Shown here in pieces: positions 54,257 through 63,329 of a stretch of 64,000 bases of DNA (the first letter of the stretch is position 1; every line of letters begins with the position of its first letter). Both the position numbers and the translations under genes were made by a program. The notes below the pieces were generated by a model. The model was not told the DNA's origin. It made no database searches and worked only from the letters and a program-made list of their open reading frames with translations. Origin of the DNA: Mycobacterium europaeum. GTDB taxonomy: Bacteria; Actinomycetota; Actinomycetes; Mycobacteriales; Mycobacteriaceae. The stretch lies in the NCBI RefSeq assembly GCF_002102155.1, contig NZ_LQOU01000010.1:62001-126000 (forward strand). The letters are read 5' to 3'.

Positions 54257-55603
54257 TTATCTTGCCGGCGGCCGAGCCACGCCGCCGCTCACTCGCTGGG
54301 ACCGGGGCAGGTCCAAATACCGCTCGAGGTTGCGGTGCAGGTTGATCACCCGCCGCTCCTCGCTGGACAGCACCAAGTGGGTGAAACCCGGTTGATGCAT
54401 GCCGCGCTGCAGTCCCGCCAGTATCTGGATGTCCTGGGTGAGCACCACGCCCGGGTCGGCCTCACCGGCGCTCATCCGGACATCGGTCGGCTTGGCGCGC
54501 GCGGCGCCCGGCGGCATCCGCGTCATCAAGAACATGACCAGCTCGCCTTGATCGGGGGTGGCGCCCGGCCGCGAACACATGACGGTGAGGTGGTCGGCGT
54601 TGGCCAGCAGCGTCATGTTGGGGAAGACGTTGTACTGGTGCAACCGGGTGATGCGGTCGGTGTCCGCCCAGTCCAGGTCCACCCCGCGAGAGGCGGCGAA
54701 CGCCCGGGTGTGAGCGGCGATCAGATCCCGGACCGTCTGCCCGTCGCGGCGTTCGTCGGCGGGGAAGGGGGTGCCTTCGGCGGCGCCCATCAGCACGCCC
54801 TGCGTGTAAACGTAAGCGTCCCAGACCTCTTCGTCGCTCAGCGCACCGTCGAAGCGCGGGCTCTGCACCCCGTAGGGCTGGTCGGATTTGCCGGTGTGTC
54901 CCCAGATCCGTTGAGGCGCATGCACATCATCGACACAGCGCAGCAATTCCGGGTGCAGCGTCTGGATGTGATAGGTCTCGCTGAAGCCGTCGGCGATGGT
55001 CTTCCAATTGGCGTCGACCTCGACGGTCAGCGTGGCGTAGCAGCGAAAGTCGCTCAGCCGGCACCAGGCGATGTCGTCGGGCACCGCCTCCAGGTACTCG
55101 AGCAGCGGCACCGCCTCGAGGTCGAGATTGACGAAGACGAGCCCCTCCCAGGTGTCCACCCGGACCGGCACCAGGGGGAAGTCGGACAGGTTGAGCGTCC
55201 CGAATCCCTTGCGGTCGGGGACCCGCCTGAGGGTGCCGGCCAGGTCCCACGTCCACCCGTGGTAGCCGCACTTGAGCTCGCGCAGCCCCGAGCCCGACCC
55301 CACGCACACCGAATTGCCGCGGTGGCGGCAGACGTTCTGGAAGGCTCGCAGCACCCCGTCGTCGCCCCGCACGATCAACACCCCGTACGGTCCGCACCGG
55401 TACTCGAAGTAGTCGCCCGGCTCGGCGACGTGGTCGACCATGCACGCCAGCTGCCAGACCTTCGGCCACATCCGCTCGACCTCGAGCGCGGCGAACGCCG
55501 GTGCGTAATACCGCTCGGCCGGCACCAGGGCGGGCGTCTCCGGCGGGGCGCCGATCGCGTCCTCGTCCCGGACGCGGGCCGGATTGCGGGCGGGCGCGTT
55601 CAT
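54257..55603 (-). CDS. Rieske-type aromatic-ring-hydroxylating oxygenase alpha subunit
   Basis: The protein is 448 residues. The Rieske centre is CRHRG (Cys92, His94) and CGYHGW (Cys112, His115). The mononuclear iron site is in ADGFSETYHIQTLHPEL, with His212 and His217. The N-terminal pattern RYYAPAFAALEVERMWPKVWQLA is typical of oxygenase large subunits. Such enzymes put dioxygen into aromatic or similar rings, or remove methyl groups. No reductase, ferredoxin or beta subunit gene is adjacent. It follows the amidohydrolase gene by 11 bp and probably shares its substrate pathway. Confidence 0.92.
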   Translation of the reverse strand: MNAPARNPARVRDEDAIGAPPETPALVPAERYYAPAFAALEVERMWPKVWQLACMVDHVAEPGDYFEYRCGPYGVLIVRGDDGVLRAFQNVCRHRGNSVCVGSGSGLRELKCGYHGWTWDLAGTLRRVPDRKGFGTLNLSDFPLVPVRVDTWEGLVFVNLDLEAVPLLEYLEAVPDDIAWCRLSDFRCYATLTVEVDANWKTIADGFSETYHIQTLHPELLRCVDDVHAPQRIWGHTGKSDQPYGVQSPRFDGALSDEEVWDAYVYTQGVLMGAAEGTPFPADERRDGQTVRDLIAAHTRAFAASRGVDLDWADTDRITRLHQYNVFPNMTLLANADHLTVMCSRPGATPDQGELVMFLMTRMPPGAARAKPTDVRMSAGEADPGVVLTQDIQILAGLQRGMHQPGFTHLVLSSEERRVINLHRNLERYLDLPRSQRVSGGVARPPAR

Positions 55604-55614
55604 GCGGGGGAGCC

Positions 55615-57375
55615 TTAGCGCGCCCCGCGTACCAACCGCCCGGGACGGGCCCCGGTGTCGACGTCGTCGCGCCGGGTGACCGTTCCGCTGACGATGGTGG
55701 CCGCGTAGCCGCTGGCTCCCTGCAGGATCCGGTTCCCGCCGGCGGGCAGGTCGAAGGCCATCGCCGCGGGATGCAGCCTCAGGGCGTCCACGTCGATGAC
55801 GTTGATGTCGGCCTTCTTGCCCGGCTCGATGGTCCCGCGGTCGGTGAGGCCGAAAAGGTGTGCGGTGTCGCGGGATTGCTTGCGGATCACGTACTCCAGC
55901 GAGAGCTTCTCGCCCCGGTGCCGGTCGCGCGCCCAGTGCGTCAGCAGGAAGGTGGGGTACGAAGCGTCGCAGATCATCCCGCAGTGGGCGCCGCCGTCGG
56001 AAAGCCCGAGCACGCCGGCCGGGTGCAACAGCATCTCCCGGATCGCGTCGCAGTTGCCGTCGGCGTAGTTGAACAGCGGCAGCATCAGCATGGAGGTGGC
56101 GTCCGACTCGAGCATGAGGTCGTAGAGGGTGGACAGCGGGTCCTCGCCGCGGGCCTGCGCGATGGCGGCGACGGTCCGGTCCGGGGTGGGCTCGTAGTCG
56201 GGCGGATCACCCAGGGCGTAGAGGCGGTGCAGCGAGTGCTGAACCAGGGCGAACATGCCGTCGAACAACAGCGTCGGGTCGGGGGGCAGGTCGTCCTCGG
56301 ACAGGATCGCGGCCTTCACCGCGGGATCGGCGAGGCGCTGCGCGAGTTCCTCCCGGCCGAGTTCGGCCTTCAGCCGGCGGTAGGTGGGCCGGTGGCTGAA
56401 GCCGTGGTGGCCCTGGAACCCGATCATCATTCCGAACGGGCGCGCGGCGATCTGCGGGTATAGCCGAGCGCCCGCCGCGTGCGCGTCCGCGGACAGGTCC
56501 AGCATCTCGCGCCACAGTTTCGGATCGGCGTCGACCTGGATCAGCGCGAACGACACGGGCCGGTCGATCTCGGCGCCCAGCCGCCGCATCCACTCCAGCT
56601 CCTTCTTGGGCGCGACGATGTCCTCACCCGCGGCGCCCTGCGGGGCGAGCTCGAACACGGCCTGCCCGCCGGCCGCCATGGCGCGGCCGAGGCCGAACAG
56701 CTCTTCCTCGGCGGCGAAGGTGCCGGGGACGGGTTCGCCGTCCATCGCGCGGTGGCCCATCGTGCGCGACGTCGAGAAGCCGAGTGCGCCCGCCTCGATC
56801 GCCTCCCGAACCAGCCGGCCCATCGCGGCGATGTCGTCGGGGGTGGCCGGCTCGTTGCGGGCGCCGCGCTCGCCCATCGCATAGGCGCGGATGGCGCCGT
56901 GGGCGACTTGGCTGCCCACGTCGATCGCGAACTTGTGCTCGCCGACGGCGTCGAGGTACTCGGGGTAGCTCTCCCATCCCCAGGTGATGCCCTCGGTGAG
57001 CGCGGTGCCGGGAATGTCTTCGACGCCTTCCATCAACTCGATCAGCCACTGCTCCGTGCCGGGGCGAACCGGCGCGAACCCGACACCGCAGTTGCCGGTG
57101 ACCACGGTGGTGACCCCGTGCCCGCTCGACGGTTCGAGGAGGCTGTCCCAGCTCACCTGACCGTCGTAATGGGTGTGGATGTCGACGAAGCCCGGGGCGA
57201 CCACACGCCCTGTGGCGTCGATGGTTTCGGCGGCCTCCCCTGGCATCGCCGGGTCGTCGGCGCCGCGGCGGACGACGTCGACGATCTTGCCGTCCTTGAT
57301 GCCGATGTCGGCGCGAAAGCGCGCTGCGCCGGTGCCGTCGACGACGGTGCCACCAACGATCTTCAGGTCGAACAC
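55615..57375 (-). CDS. Amidohydrolase, N-acyl-D-amino-acid deacylase family
   Basis: The protein is 586 residues from GTG 57375, after AAGGAGAG. Metal-binding motif [10 protein letters not shown] has His67 and His69. [19 protein letters not shown] is a D-aminoacylase-type signature, and [15 protein letters not shown] follows. The C-terminal part has [22 protein letters not shown] and [19 protein letters not shown]. It hydrolyses an amide or similar cyclic bond; the true substrate is unknown. A perfect inverted repeat lies 50-72 bp upstream, so transcription with the Rieske gene is likely regulated there. Confidence 0.9.
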   Translation of the reverse strand: MFDLKIVGGTVVDGTGAARFRADIGIKDGKIVDVVRRGADDPAMPGEAAETIDATGRVVAPGFVDIHTHYDGQVSWDSLLEPSSGHGVTTVVTGNCGVGFAPVRPGTEQWLIELMEGVEDIPGTALTEGITWGWESYPEYLDAVGEHKFAIDVGSQVAHGAIRAYAMGERGARNEPATPDDIAAMGRLVREAIEAGALGFSTSRTMGHRAMDGEPVPGTFAAEEELFGLGRAMAAGGQAVFELAPQGAAGEDIVAPKKELEWMRRLGAEIDRPVSFALIQVDADPKLWREMLDLSADAHAAGARLYPQIAARPFGMMIGFQGHHGFSHRPTYRRLKAELGREELAQRLADPAVKAAILSEDDLPPDPTLLFDGMFALVQHSLHRLYALGDPPDYEPTPDRTVAAIAQARGEDPLSTLYDLMLESDATSMLMLPLFNYADGNCDAIREMLLHPAGVLGLSDGGAHCGMICDASYPTFLLTHWARDRHRGEKLSLEYVIRKQSRDTAHLFGLTDRGTIEPGKKADINVIDVDALRLHPAAMAFDLPAGGNRILQGASGYAATIVSGTVTRRDDVDTGARPGRLVRGAR

Positions 57376-57424
57376 GAGACTCTCCTTGCCGCCATGGGCC
57401 GACGACGCACGGGACGCGTCAGGA

Positions 57425-57447
57425 TTACGCTACGGGAAGTAGCGTAA
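57425..57447. promoter_or_regulatory. Perfect inverted repeat upstream of the amidohydrolase operon
   Basis: TTACGCTAC (57425-57433) and GTAGCGTAA (57439-57447) are exact complements around GGGAA. It lies between the end of the phosphotransferase gene and the amidohydrolase start, where a repressor operator would be. The form suits a TetR-family dimer. Confidence 0.65.
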
Positions 57448-57492
57448 CTCGTGCCGGGCCGTCGCAACAGGTTCGGCGGAAACTTGTTCGCC

Positions 57493-58629
57493 TCAGAGCG
57501 AACTCTGCAGCGCGGCGACCGTGTCCAGGTCGTCGAGCGCCGCGACACCGCGGCGCAGCCCTTCCATGGCGATGTCTTCGACCTGCATGCCGCCCATTCC
57601 CGCCGTGATCAGCGGGGCGACGTAGGCGTACAGCGCGGCCTGGCGGAACCGCAGCCACAGCTCGTCGCGATCGAGTTCGGGCCCTCCGGCCGCGGCGAGC
57701 GCGCGGCGGTAGTCGTCGAGCAACTCGCGCTGGGTCGCCCGGCGATCTTCGGGTGTGAGGCTGGTGATCAGCGTGTAGGCCAGTTCCCGGGACGGGTGCC
57801 CGCGCCGCACCGCCTGCCAGTCCAGCAGCCCCGCCTTGCCGCCGTGGAAGTACATGTTGCCCGGGTGGGCGTCGCCGTGCATCACGGTGTGCGGGGCAGT
57901 GTCGATGAGGGCGGCGACCGCACGATAGTTGTCGGCGATGAATCGGCCCTTTTCCAAAGGGATTTCGGTGCGTTCGGCAAGGCGCTTGATCGAGGCGTGC
58001 ATCAGCGAGCCGGTCAGTAGGGAGGTGACATCACCGGACGCCGTGTAAAGCCAGCCCAGCGGGCCGCGGCCGTCGCGGGGGAGCCGTTCCCAGAAGGTGG
58101 CGTGCAGGTCGGCCAGCAGTTCGACGATCAGGCTCGCCTGGTCGGGTGAAAGCGGGTGCAGGGTGTCGGGGAACTCGCACGATTCGGCGGGGAGGTCTTC
58201 CAGCACCACGAGGTAGCGGCCGGTCCATGGGTCGAACACCGCACCGTATGCATAGGGGGCGCCGACGATCTGCGGGGCGAGCTGACGGTAGAACCGCACC
58301 TCTGTGTGCCCGAGCCGGCCCAGCTCACCCATCAGACGGGTGGCCGCCGTCTCCGCGGCGAGCTTGACGAACACGGAGTCGGGGACATTCTTTCCGGTCA
58401 GTACCAGCCGCGCCCGTGCCGATGTCCCGGCGTCGCTGCCGAGTACGCGGACCGAGCGGACGGTGGTTCCCATCACCTTGGTGAGCACTGCCGCGTCGAT
58501 GTCCCGCACCCGGCGGGGCAACCCGAACCGGCCGCCGACCACCGCGTCGGTGGCCACCCGGCGCACGCCGCCGCCCAGGTGAGCGGCCAGGCCGGCGGCC
58601 GAAAGCGCCTGCGACACAGGGCTGTTCAT
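57493..58629 (-). CDS. APH/choline-kinase-like phosphotransferase
   Basis: The protein is 378 residues. The C-terminal half has the catalytic loop TVMHGDAHPGNMYFHGGKAGLLDWQAVRRG, with the HGDxHxxN and DxQ motifs of the aminoglycoside phosphotransferase/choline kinase fold. The nucleotide-binding half includes VFVKLAAETAATRLMGELGRLGHTEVRFYRQL. Related mycobacterial proteins lie in lipid, steroid or xenobiotic clusters, and the substrate here is unknown. It lies between a TetR gene and the amidohydrolase gene on the same strand. Confidence 0.87.
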   Translation of the reverse strand: MNSPVSQALSAAGLAAHLGGGVRRVATDAVVGGRFGLPRRVRDIDAAVLTKVMGTTVRSVRVLGSDAGTSARARLVLTGKNVPDSVFVKLAAETAATRLMGELGRLGHTEVRFYRQLAPQIVGAPYAYGAVFDPWTGRYLVVLEDLPAESCEFPDTLHPLSPDQASLIVELLADLHATFWERLPRDGRGPLGWLYTASGDVTSLLTGSLMHASIKRLAERTEIPLEKGRFIADNYRAVAALIDTAPHTVMHGDAHPGNMYFHGGKAGLLDWQAVRRGHPSRELAYTLITSLTPEDRRATQRELLDDYRRALAAAGGPELDRDELWLRFRQAALYAYVAPLITAGMGGMQVEDIAMEGLRRGVAALDDLDTVAALQSSL

Positions 58630-58724
58630 ATCCGCTCGATTCGTGGGTGCGGGATGTCACCGGGGCGGCGAGCCGTCGAGGCGTCGGGGCAGTGGGTTAG
58701 GCAAAGTACGTGAACGCGTGAACA

Positions 58725-58750
58725 TCAGACAATACGCCATTATTGTCTGA
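58725..58750. promoter_or_regulatory. 26-bp inverted repeat at the end of the TetR gene
   Basis: TCAGACAATA (58725-58734) and TATTGTCTGA (58741-58750) are exact complements around CGCCAT. The repeat overlaps the TetR stop codon and lies about 96 bp upstream of the phosphotransferase start. It could be a TetR operator. As a terminator it lacks a T-run and its stem is AT-rich, so operator is preferred. Confidence 0.65.
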
Positions 58751-59360
58751 TCTCTGGCACGAGGGCCCGCACCACGAACTGCTCGACGAACTCGCGCTTG
58801 TCGACGGCCGGGCGATATCGCCAGGACGGCGCCAGGAGGAACAACGTGGTCGCGTGCAGCCACTGGACCACCGACCGCGGATCGAGGTCGGGATGGATGC
58901 GGCCCGCCGTCTTCCACCGCTCCAGCAGCGGCGCGTAGTGCCGTAACAAGGTCTCGACAATCGGTTCCGAGCCCTTCTCGAGGGCCGTCGCCACGGCGGT
59001 GCTCTCGGCGGCGAACAGCGCCTCGTTGAGCGGATCGCCGTCCACCGAGTCGACGCGGGCCAGCACCATCTCGGGCACCGATCGCTCCGGATCATCCGGA
59101 GCGGCCAGCGAGCGCACCAACTCACCGAGCGCGCGGTCGACCCGCGCCAGGATCAGGCCCAGCAGCACGTCGTCGCGGCCGGGGAAATAGCGGTACACCG
59201 TGGAGCGCGACACCCCCGCCTCGTCGGCCACCTCGCCCATCCGGAACTGGGTGTTGCCGCGGTGCACGATGCAGCGGCCGGCGGCGTCCAGGATGCGCCG
59301 GCGTGCCTCCTCGTCGTCGAGGATCGCGCGGTCGTCGCCCCATCGGCGGCTCGGTTCCAC
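58740..59360 (-). CDS. TetR-family transcriptional regulator
   Basis: The protein is 206 residues. The helix-turn-helix at about residues 20-65 has RRILDAAGRCIVHRGNTQFRMGEVADEAGVSRSTVYRYFPGRDDVL. The ligand-binding half has VARVDSVDGDPLNEALF-like sequence and ends in REFVEQFVVRALVPEI. It is the first gene of the minus-strand TetR-phosphotransferase-amidohydrolase-oxygenase series. Two strong inverted repeats nearby (58725 and 57425) are candidate operators. The ligand is unknown. Confidence 0.9.
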   Translation of the reverse strand: MEPSRRWGDDRAILDDEEARRRILDAAGRCIVHRGNTQFRMGEVADEAGVSRSTVYRYFPGRDDVLLGLILARVDRALGELVRSLAAPDDPERSVPEMVLARVDSVDGDPLNEALFAAESTAVATALEKGSEPIVETLLRHYAPLLERWKTAGRIHPDLDPRSVVQWLHATTLFLLAPSWRYRPAVDKREFVEQFVVRALVPEIRQ

Positions 59361-59450
59361 GGCGCAGATGTTACGGGATCGATGGCGCGGAGTGACGAAA
59401 TCGATTGTGAATCAAGCGGTTCGCCGATGCGGCGCGTCGGCGCGTCGACG

Positions 59451-59948
59451 CTAGGGGCGCTGCGCCAGGCCGGTCCAGGTCATTGCGACGCGGGTTCCGT
59501 GCGGCGTGCGGTCGATGGCCACTTCGTCGGCGAGTGCCTCCATCAGCGGGATACCGCGTCCGCGGAGTTGCCGGTGGTACTGGGCGGGAACCTTCTGGCG
59601 CCACCGGCCGCGATCGTCGACGGTGACGGCCAGCGTGTCGGTCTGACGGTCATAGGACGCGCTGACGTCCAGCGTCCCGCGCTGCGAGGCGTCCCAATAG
59701 GCGAACTCCGCGGCGTTGGCGATGGCTTCGTTCACCGCCAGCACGACGTCGCTCAACCGGGCGCGGTCCAAGGCGAAGTTCGTCTCGAGCCAGGCCCTGA
59801 AGTCGGCTCGGGCCAGGGCTGCGCTGCGCGGGTCCGCGCCGACGCGGTTCCGCACGAAGTGGGACCGGTCGTCCAGGTCCGGCACGTTGTACGGCTGATG
59901 ATCAGATCGCCCCATCGTTTCCAGCTGTGCCCCCATCCCCAGGTTCAC
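59451..59948 (-). CDS. RsbW-like anti-sigma factor / serine kinase
   Basis: The protein is 165 residues from GTG 59948, which overlaps the upstream stop as GTGA. GHKL motifs are the N box AVNEAIANAAEFAY, G1 VDDRGRW and G2 GRGIPLMEALADEV. Such proteins bind an alternative sigma factor and phosphorylate a STAS-domain antagonist; the gene upstream encodes one. No sigma gene is adjacent, so the target is probably elsewhere (SigF-type sigma factors are the usual partners). Confidence 0.88.
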   Translation of the reverse strand: MNLGMGAQLETMGRSDHQPYNVPDLDDRSHFVRNRVGADPRSAALARADFRAWLETNFALDRARLSDVVLAVNEAIANAAEFAYWDASQRGTLDVSASYDRQTDTLAVTVDDRGRWRQKVPAQYHRQLRGRGIPLMEALADEVAIDRTPHGTRVAMTWTGLAQRP

Positions 59949-60322
59949 CCACCAGTGGTGCCGCTCAGCGCGTCGTCGAGCGAACTGTAGAGCGCGAGCA
60001 CGCTGTCGATTCCCATCAGCTTGATCGGCCGGCTCGTCGCCGAGCCGTTCGCGACGACCGCGAACTGGGTTGGCGGCGGGGTCTCCGCCTGCGCCGTGAC
60101 CAGCACCGTCATTCCGGCCGACGCCAGGAAGTCCACCTTCGACAGGTCGACGATGAGCGCGGCGGGTTTTGTCGCCAGCGCGGTCTGGATCGCCTCGGAC
60201 AGGTGCGGCGAGCTGAGCATGTCCACCTCACCCGAGACAGTGAGCACGACCGCCTGGTCGACCTGCTGTTTTCCTACCGAGAATGCCGTCGGATCGATTG
60301 GATCGCCGGTTAATTCGCCCAT
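59945..60322 (-). CDS. STAS-domain anti-sigma factor antagonist
   Basis: The 125-residue single STAS domain opens with VVLTVSGEVDMLSSPHLSEAI. The phospho-acceptor loop is DLSKVDFLASAGMTVL, with Ser68 at the position phosphorylated in SpoIIAA/RsbV proteins. It should release a sigma factor by binding the RsbW-like protein encoded immediately downstream, with which it overlaps by 4 bp. This is a partner-switching pair without an adjacent phosphatase. Confidence 0.9.
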   Translation of the reverse strand: MGELTGDPIDPTAFSVGKQQVDQAVVLTVSGEVDMLSSPHLSEAIQTALATKPAALIVDLSKVDFLASAGMTVLVTAQAETPPPTQFAVVANGSATSRPIKLMGIDSVLALYSSLDDALSGTTGG

Positions 60323-60610
60323 GGTCTATCACTCACATTCGGTCCCTTGGCGGGACACCGTTAGCTCTCAAATCAGGCTGCCAAGCCCGGGGGCTGCTTG
60401 TTCAACCCCACGGAAGGCGCTTGCCGTCGGAGGAGACACACTCCGTCGATCTGCGCAGCTAGCCACAGATGCAGCCGCAAGTTGTTTACCCGATGGTATG
60501 TCACTCGGCCGACCACTCTCAAAACGAGTGAACGAATCGCCGGCCGGCACCGTCCTGTGAGTGTGTCCGACGGGCCCGGTGGCCTGCGCAAGTATCCGAG
60601 GACGGTGGGC
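60323..60610. other. Divergent gap between STAS and catalase-like genes
   Basis: This 288-bp gap is AT-richer around 60470-60540. TCACTCG (60501-60507) and CGAGTGA (60535-60541) are exact complements 27 bp apart, possibly by chance. I do not find a convincing SigF-type promoter. GTG codons at 60563 and 60605 in frame with the catalase gene are alternative starts. Confidence 0.45.
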
Positions 60611-61738
60611 ATGGAGACCGGTGACCGCGGCGGCGAGCAGGACGGCCCGACCGTCGACGCGAAGCAACCCCGTTCCCTTGCCGACGCGCTGTCGCGCCGG
60701 CGCGCATTGCTGGGGATGGGGGCGGTCGCCGGCATCGCCGCGGCCGATGCGGGCGGCTTCGCGTATGCCGGCGGTTGGCTGCGGCCCGGGGCGCTGACCC
60801 CGTCCCGATTCACCGACCGCTTCGAACGCGTCTACGGACGCCACGACGGCTTTCGCCGCAATCACGCCAAGGGCCTCGGCGCGGTGGGGACCTTCGCGAG
60901 CACGGGCGCGGCGGCGGCGATCTGCCGGGCCGCGGTCTTCCGGGAGGGCAGCGTGCCGCTGATCGGGCGGTTCTCCCTGTCGGGGGGCCTGCCGGACCAG
61001 GCGGACGCGTCCGCCACGGTCCGGGGACTGGGGCTGCTCTTCCAGGGCCCCGACGGCCAGCAATGGCGCACCGCGATGATCAACATCCCCGTCTTCCCGG
61101 ACAGCACGCCGCAGGGCTTCTACGAGCGGCTCCTCGCGTCCGCGCCGGTGCCCGAGACGGGCAGGCCCGACCCGCAGAAGATGGCCGCCTTCCTCGCCCG
61201 CCACCCCGAGACCGTCGCCGCGATGAAGGTCATCAAACAGGGCGCACTCGGTGCGGGATTCGCCGACAGCGCCTTTTACGGCCTCAACGCCTTCCGGTTC
61301 ACCAACCGCGCCGGAGCGACCGTTCCGGTGCGCTGGGCCGTCATTCCGCAGGAGGCGGCGAACCCGCGGGCGGCGCCGGCCGGCAAGGACTACCTGTTCG
61401 ACGACCTCGTCCGCACGCTGGCGCAGGGACCGCTGAGCTGGCGGCTGGTGCTCACGGTCGGGGAGCCCGGCGATCCGACCCACGACGCCACGAAGCCCTG
61501 GCCGCGCTCGCGGCGCACCATCGAGGCCGGCACCATCACCGTCACCGCCGTGCAGACCGAGGCGCCCGGCAACGCCCGCGACGTCAACTACGACCCGCTG
61601 GTGCTGCCGGACGGCATCACCGCATCCGACGACCCGCTGCTCGCCGCGAGATCGGCCGTCTACGCCCGCTCGTTCACCCGCCGCGCGGAGGAACCCAAGA
61701 CGCCCAGCGCAGTCGACGTGTCGCGGGTGCTCGGATGA
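60611..61738 (+). CDS. Exported catalase-related peroxidase (SrpA-like)
   Basis: The protein is 375 residues from ATG 60611. A twin-arginine type leader (SRRRALLGMGAVAGIAAADAGGFAYA) lies at about residues 27-55. The catalase-like fold begins FTDRFERVYGRHDGFRRNHAKGLGAVGTFASTG, with the His of RRNHAKG as probable distal heme ligand. RFSLSGGLPDQADASATVRGLGLLF follows. It lacks the long C-terminal part of true catalases, as in SrpA proteins. It probably removes peroxides outside the membrane. Its stop overlaps the start of a cytochrome b561 gene. Confidence 0.88.
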   Translation: METGDRGGEQDGPTVDAKQPRSLADALSRRRALLGMGAVAGIAAADAGGFAYAGGWLRPGALTPSRFTDRFERVYGRHDGFRRNHAKGLGAVGTFASTGAAAAICRAAVFREGSVPLIGRFSLSGGLPDQADASATVRGLGLLFQGPDGQQWRTAMINIPVFPDSTPQGFYERLLASAPVPETGRPDPQKMAAFLARHPETVAAMKVIKQGALGAGFADSAFYGLNAFRFTNRAGATVPVRWAVIPQEAANPRAAPAGKDYLFDDLVRTLAQGPLSWRLVLTVGEPGDPTHDATKPWPRSRRTIEAGTITVTAVQTEAPGNARDVNYDPLVLPDGITASDDPLLAARSAVYARSFTRRAEEPKTPSAVDVSRVLG

Positions 61739-62313
61739 AGCAAGGCAACGCCGCGACGCGTTTCGCGCTCCCGGCCCGCCTGCTGCACTGGCTGATGGCG
61801 CCGATGGTCATCGCACAACTGCTCATCGGCGTCACCATGGTCGCCTCCCTGAGCTACTACCCGCGGCTGCTGGCCTTCCATCGGCCGCTGGGTGTGCTGA
61901 TCCTGGCGTTCGCCGTCGTGCGGCTGGGAAATCGGCTCATGCACCGGCCGCCGCCGTTTCTGTCCACCATGAGCGGCGCCGAACGGCGCCTCGCGACGTG
62001 GTCGGAATACCTGCTCTACGCCCTGCTGCTGGTGCAGCCCCTCACCGGATGGGCGACGCTGTCGGCGGCGCGCGTGCCGGTCACGCTGGTGGGGCCGGTG
62101 AAACTGCCCGGTATCGCGCCGCACAGCATCGACGTCTTCGCGGTGCTGCGCGAGTGCCACGGCGCCTTCGCGGTCCTGCTGTTCGCGACGTTCACCGCCC
62201 ACGTGTGCGCCGTGCTCTTCCACACGCTCGTCCTGCGCGACCGGCTCCTGGATCGCATGGCGCTGTGGCGCGGCAGACCCGCCGCCCCGCAACCGGGCCA
62301 AGCCGACCTCTGA
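61735..62313 (+). CDS. Cytochrome b561-type membrane protein
   Basis: The protein is 192 residues with four membrane helices. Heme-ligand histidines lie in LPARLLHWLMAP, YYPRLLAFHRPLGVLIL and FAVLRECHGAFAVLLFATFTAHVCAVLFH. This is the bacterial b561 (CybB) family, which moves electrons from quinol across the membrane. ATG 61735 overlaps the catalase-like stop, so the two probably form one system in which b561 supplies electrons to the exported heme protein. Confidence 0.9.
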   Translation: MKQGNAATRFALPARLLHWLMAPMVIAQLLIGVTMVASLSYYPRLLAFHRPLGVLILAFAVVRLGNRLMHRPPPFLSTMSGAERRLATWSEYLLYALLLVQPLTGWATLSAARVPVTLVGPVKLPGIAPHSIDVFAVLRECHGAFAVLLFATFTAHVCAVLFHTLVLRDRLLDRMALWRGRPAAPQPGQADL

Positions 62314-62430
62314 CGACCTGCCTCCCCGGCCGTTGATCGGCCGAATATGATCGGCACGATCATCTCAAGGATGCGCGGCACCGCACGCGACGTGACCTTG
62401 ACGCCGACCACGAGGGAGTGGAGGACTTCC

Positions 62431-63324
62431 ATGCCGAACGAGAAGCAAGCGGAGCGGATGACGTCGGGCAAGGGATTCATCGCGGCGCTCGACCAGAGCG
62501 GCGGTTCGACTCCCAAGGCGCTGCGCCTCTACGGCATCCAGGACGACGCGTACTCCTCCGAGGAGGAGATGTTCGACCTCATTCACCAGATGCGGTCGCG
62601 GATCATCACCTCCCCGGTCTTCACCGGTGACCGCGTGCTGGCCGCGATCCTGTTCGAGCAGACCATGGATCGTCAGATCGCGGGCAAGCCGTCGACCACC
62701 TACCTGTGGGAGACCAAGGGTGTGGTGCCCATCCTCAAGATCGACAAGGGCCTGGCCGAGGCGTCCGACGACGTGCAGCTGATGAAGCCGATCCCCGGGC
62801 TGGACGAGCTGCTCGAGCGCGCCGTCGGCCTCGGCGTCTTCGGCACCAAGGAACGGTCGGTCATCGGCGGCGCCAACCCCAAGGGCATCGCCGCCGTGGT
62901 CGCCCAGCAGTTCGAGCTGGGCCATCAGGTGCTCTCACACGGTCTGGTGCCGATCATCGAGCCCGAGGTCACCATCTCGATCTCCGACAAAGCCGACGCG
63001 GAGTCGATCCTGCGCGACGAGATCACCAAGCAACTCGAGAACGTGCCCGACGGGCAGCGCGTGATGCTCAAGCTGAGCCTGCCCAGCGAGGTCAACTTCT
63101 ACCGCCCCCTGATCGAGCACCCGAAGGTGATGCGGGTGGTCGCCCTCTCCGGCGGCTATTCGCGCGAGGAGGCCAACGAGCTGCTGGCGAAGAACGCGGG
63201 GCTGATCGCCAGCTTCAGCCGCGCCCTGACCGAGGGTCTCACCGTCGACCAGTCCGACGAGCAGTTCAACGCCACGCTGGACAAGGCGATCCAGTCGATC
63301 TACGACGCGTCGGTCGCCGGCTGA
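62431..63324 (+). CDS. Fructose-bisphosphate aldolase class I
   Basis: The protein is 297 residues from ATG 62431 (PNEKQAERMTSGKGFIAALDQSGGS), after GGAGTGGAGGA. The N-terminal strand GFIAALDQSGGSTPKAL is the class I signature, and RVMLKLSLPSE contains the likely Schiff-base lysine. It cleaves fructose-1,6-bisphosphate to two triose phosphates without metal. Mycobacteria use a class II enzyme (Fba) for growth, so this is an additional enzyme. It ends 5 bp from the convergent DUF190 gene. Confidence 0.92.
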   Translation: MPNEKQAERMTSGKGFIAALDQSGGSTPKALRLYGIQDDAYSSEEEMFDLIHQMRSRIITSPVFTGDRVLAAILFEQTMDRQIAGKPSTTYLWETKGVVPILKIDKGLAEASDDVQLMKPIPGLDELLERAVGLGVFGTKERSVIGGANPKGIAAVVAQQFELGHQVLSHGLVPIIEPEVTISISDKADAESILRDEITKQLENVPDGQRVMLKLSLPSEVNFYRPLIEHPKVMRVVALSGGYSREEANELLAKNAGLIASFSRALTEGLTVDQSDEQFNATLDKAIQSIYDASVAG

Positions 63325-63329
63325 CTTAG

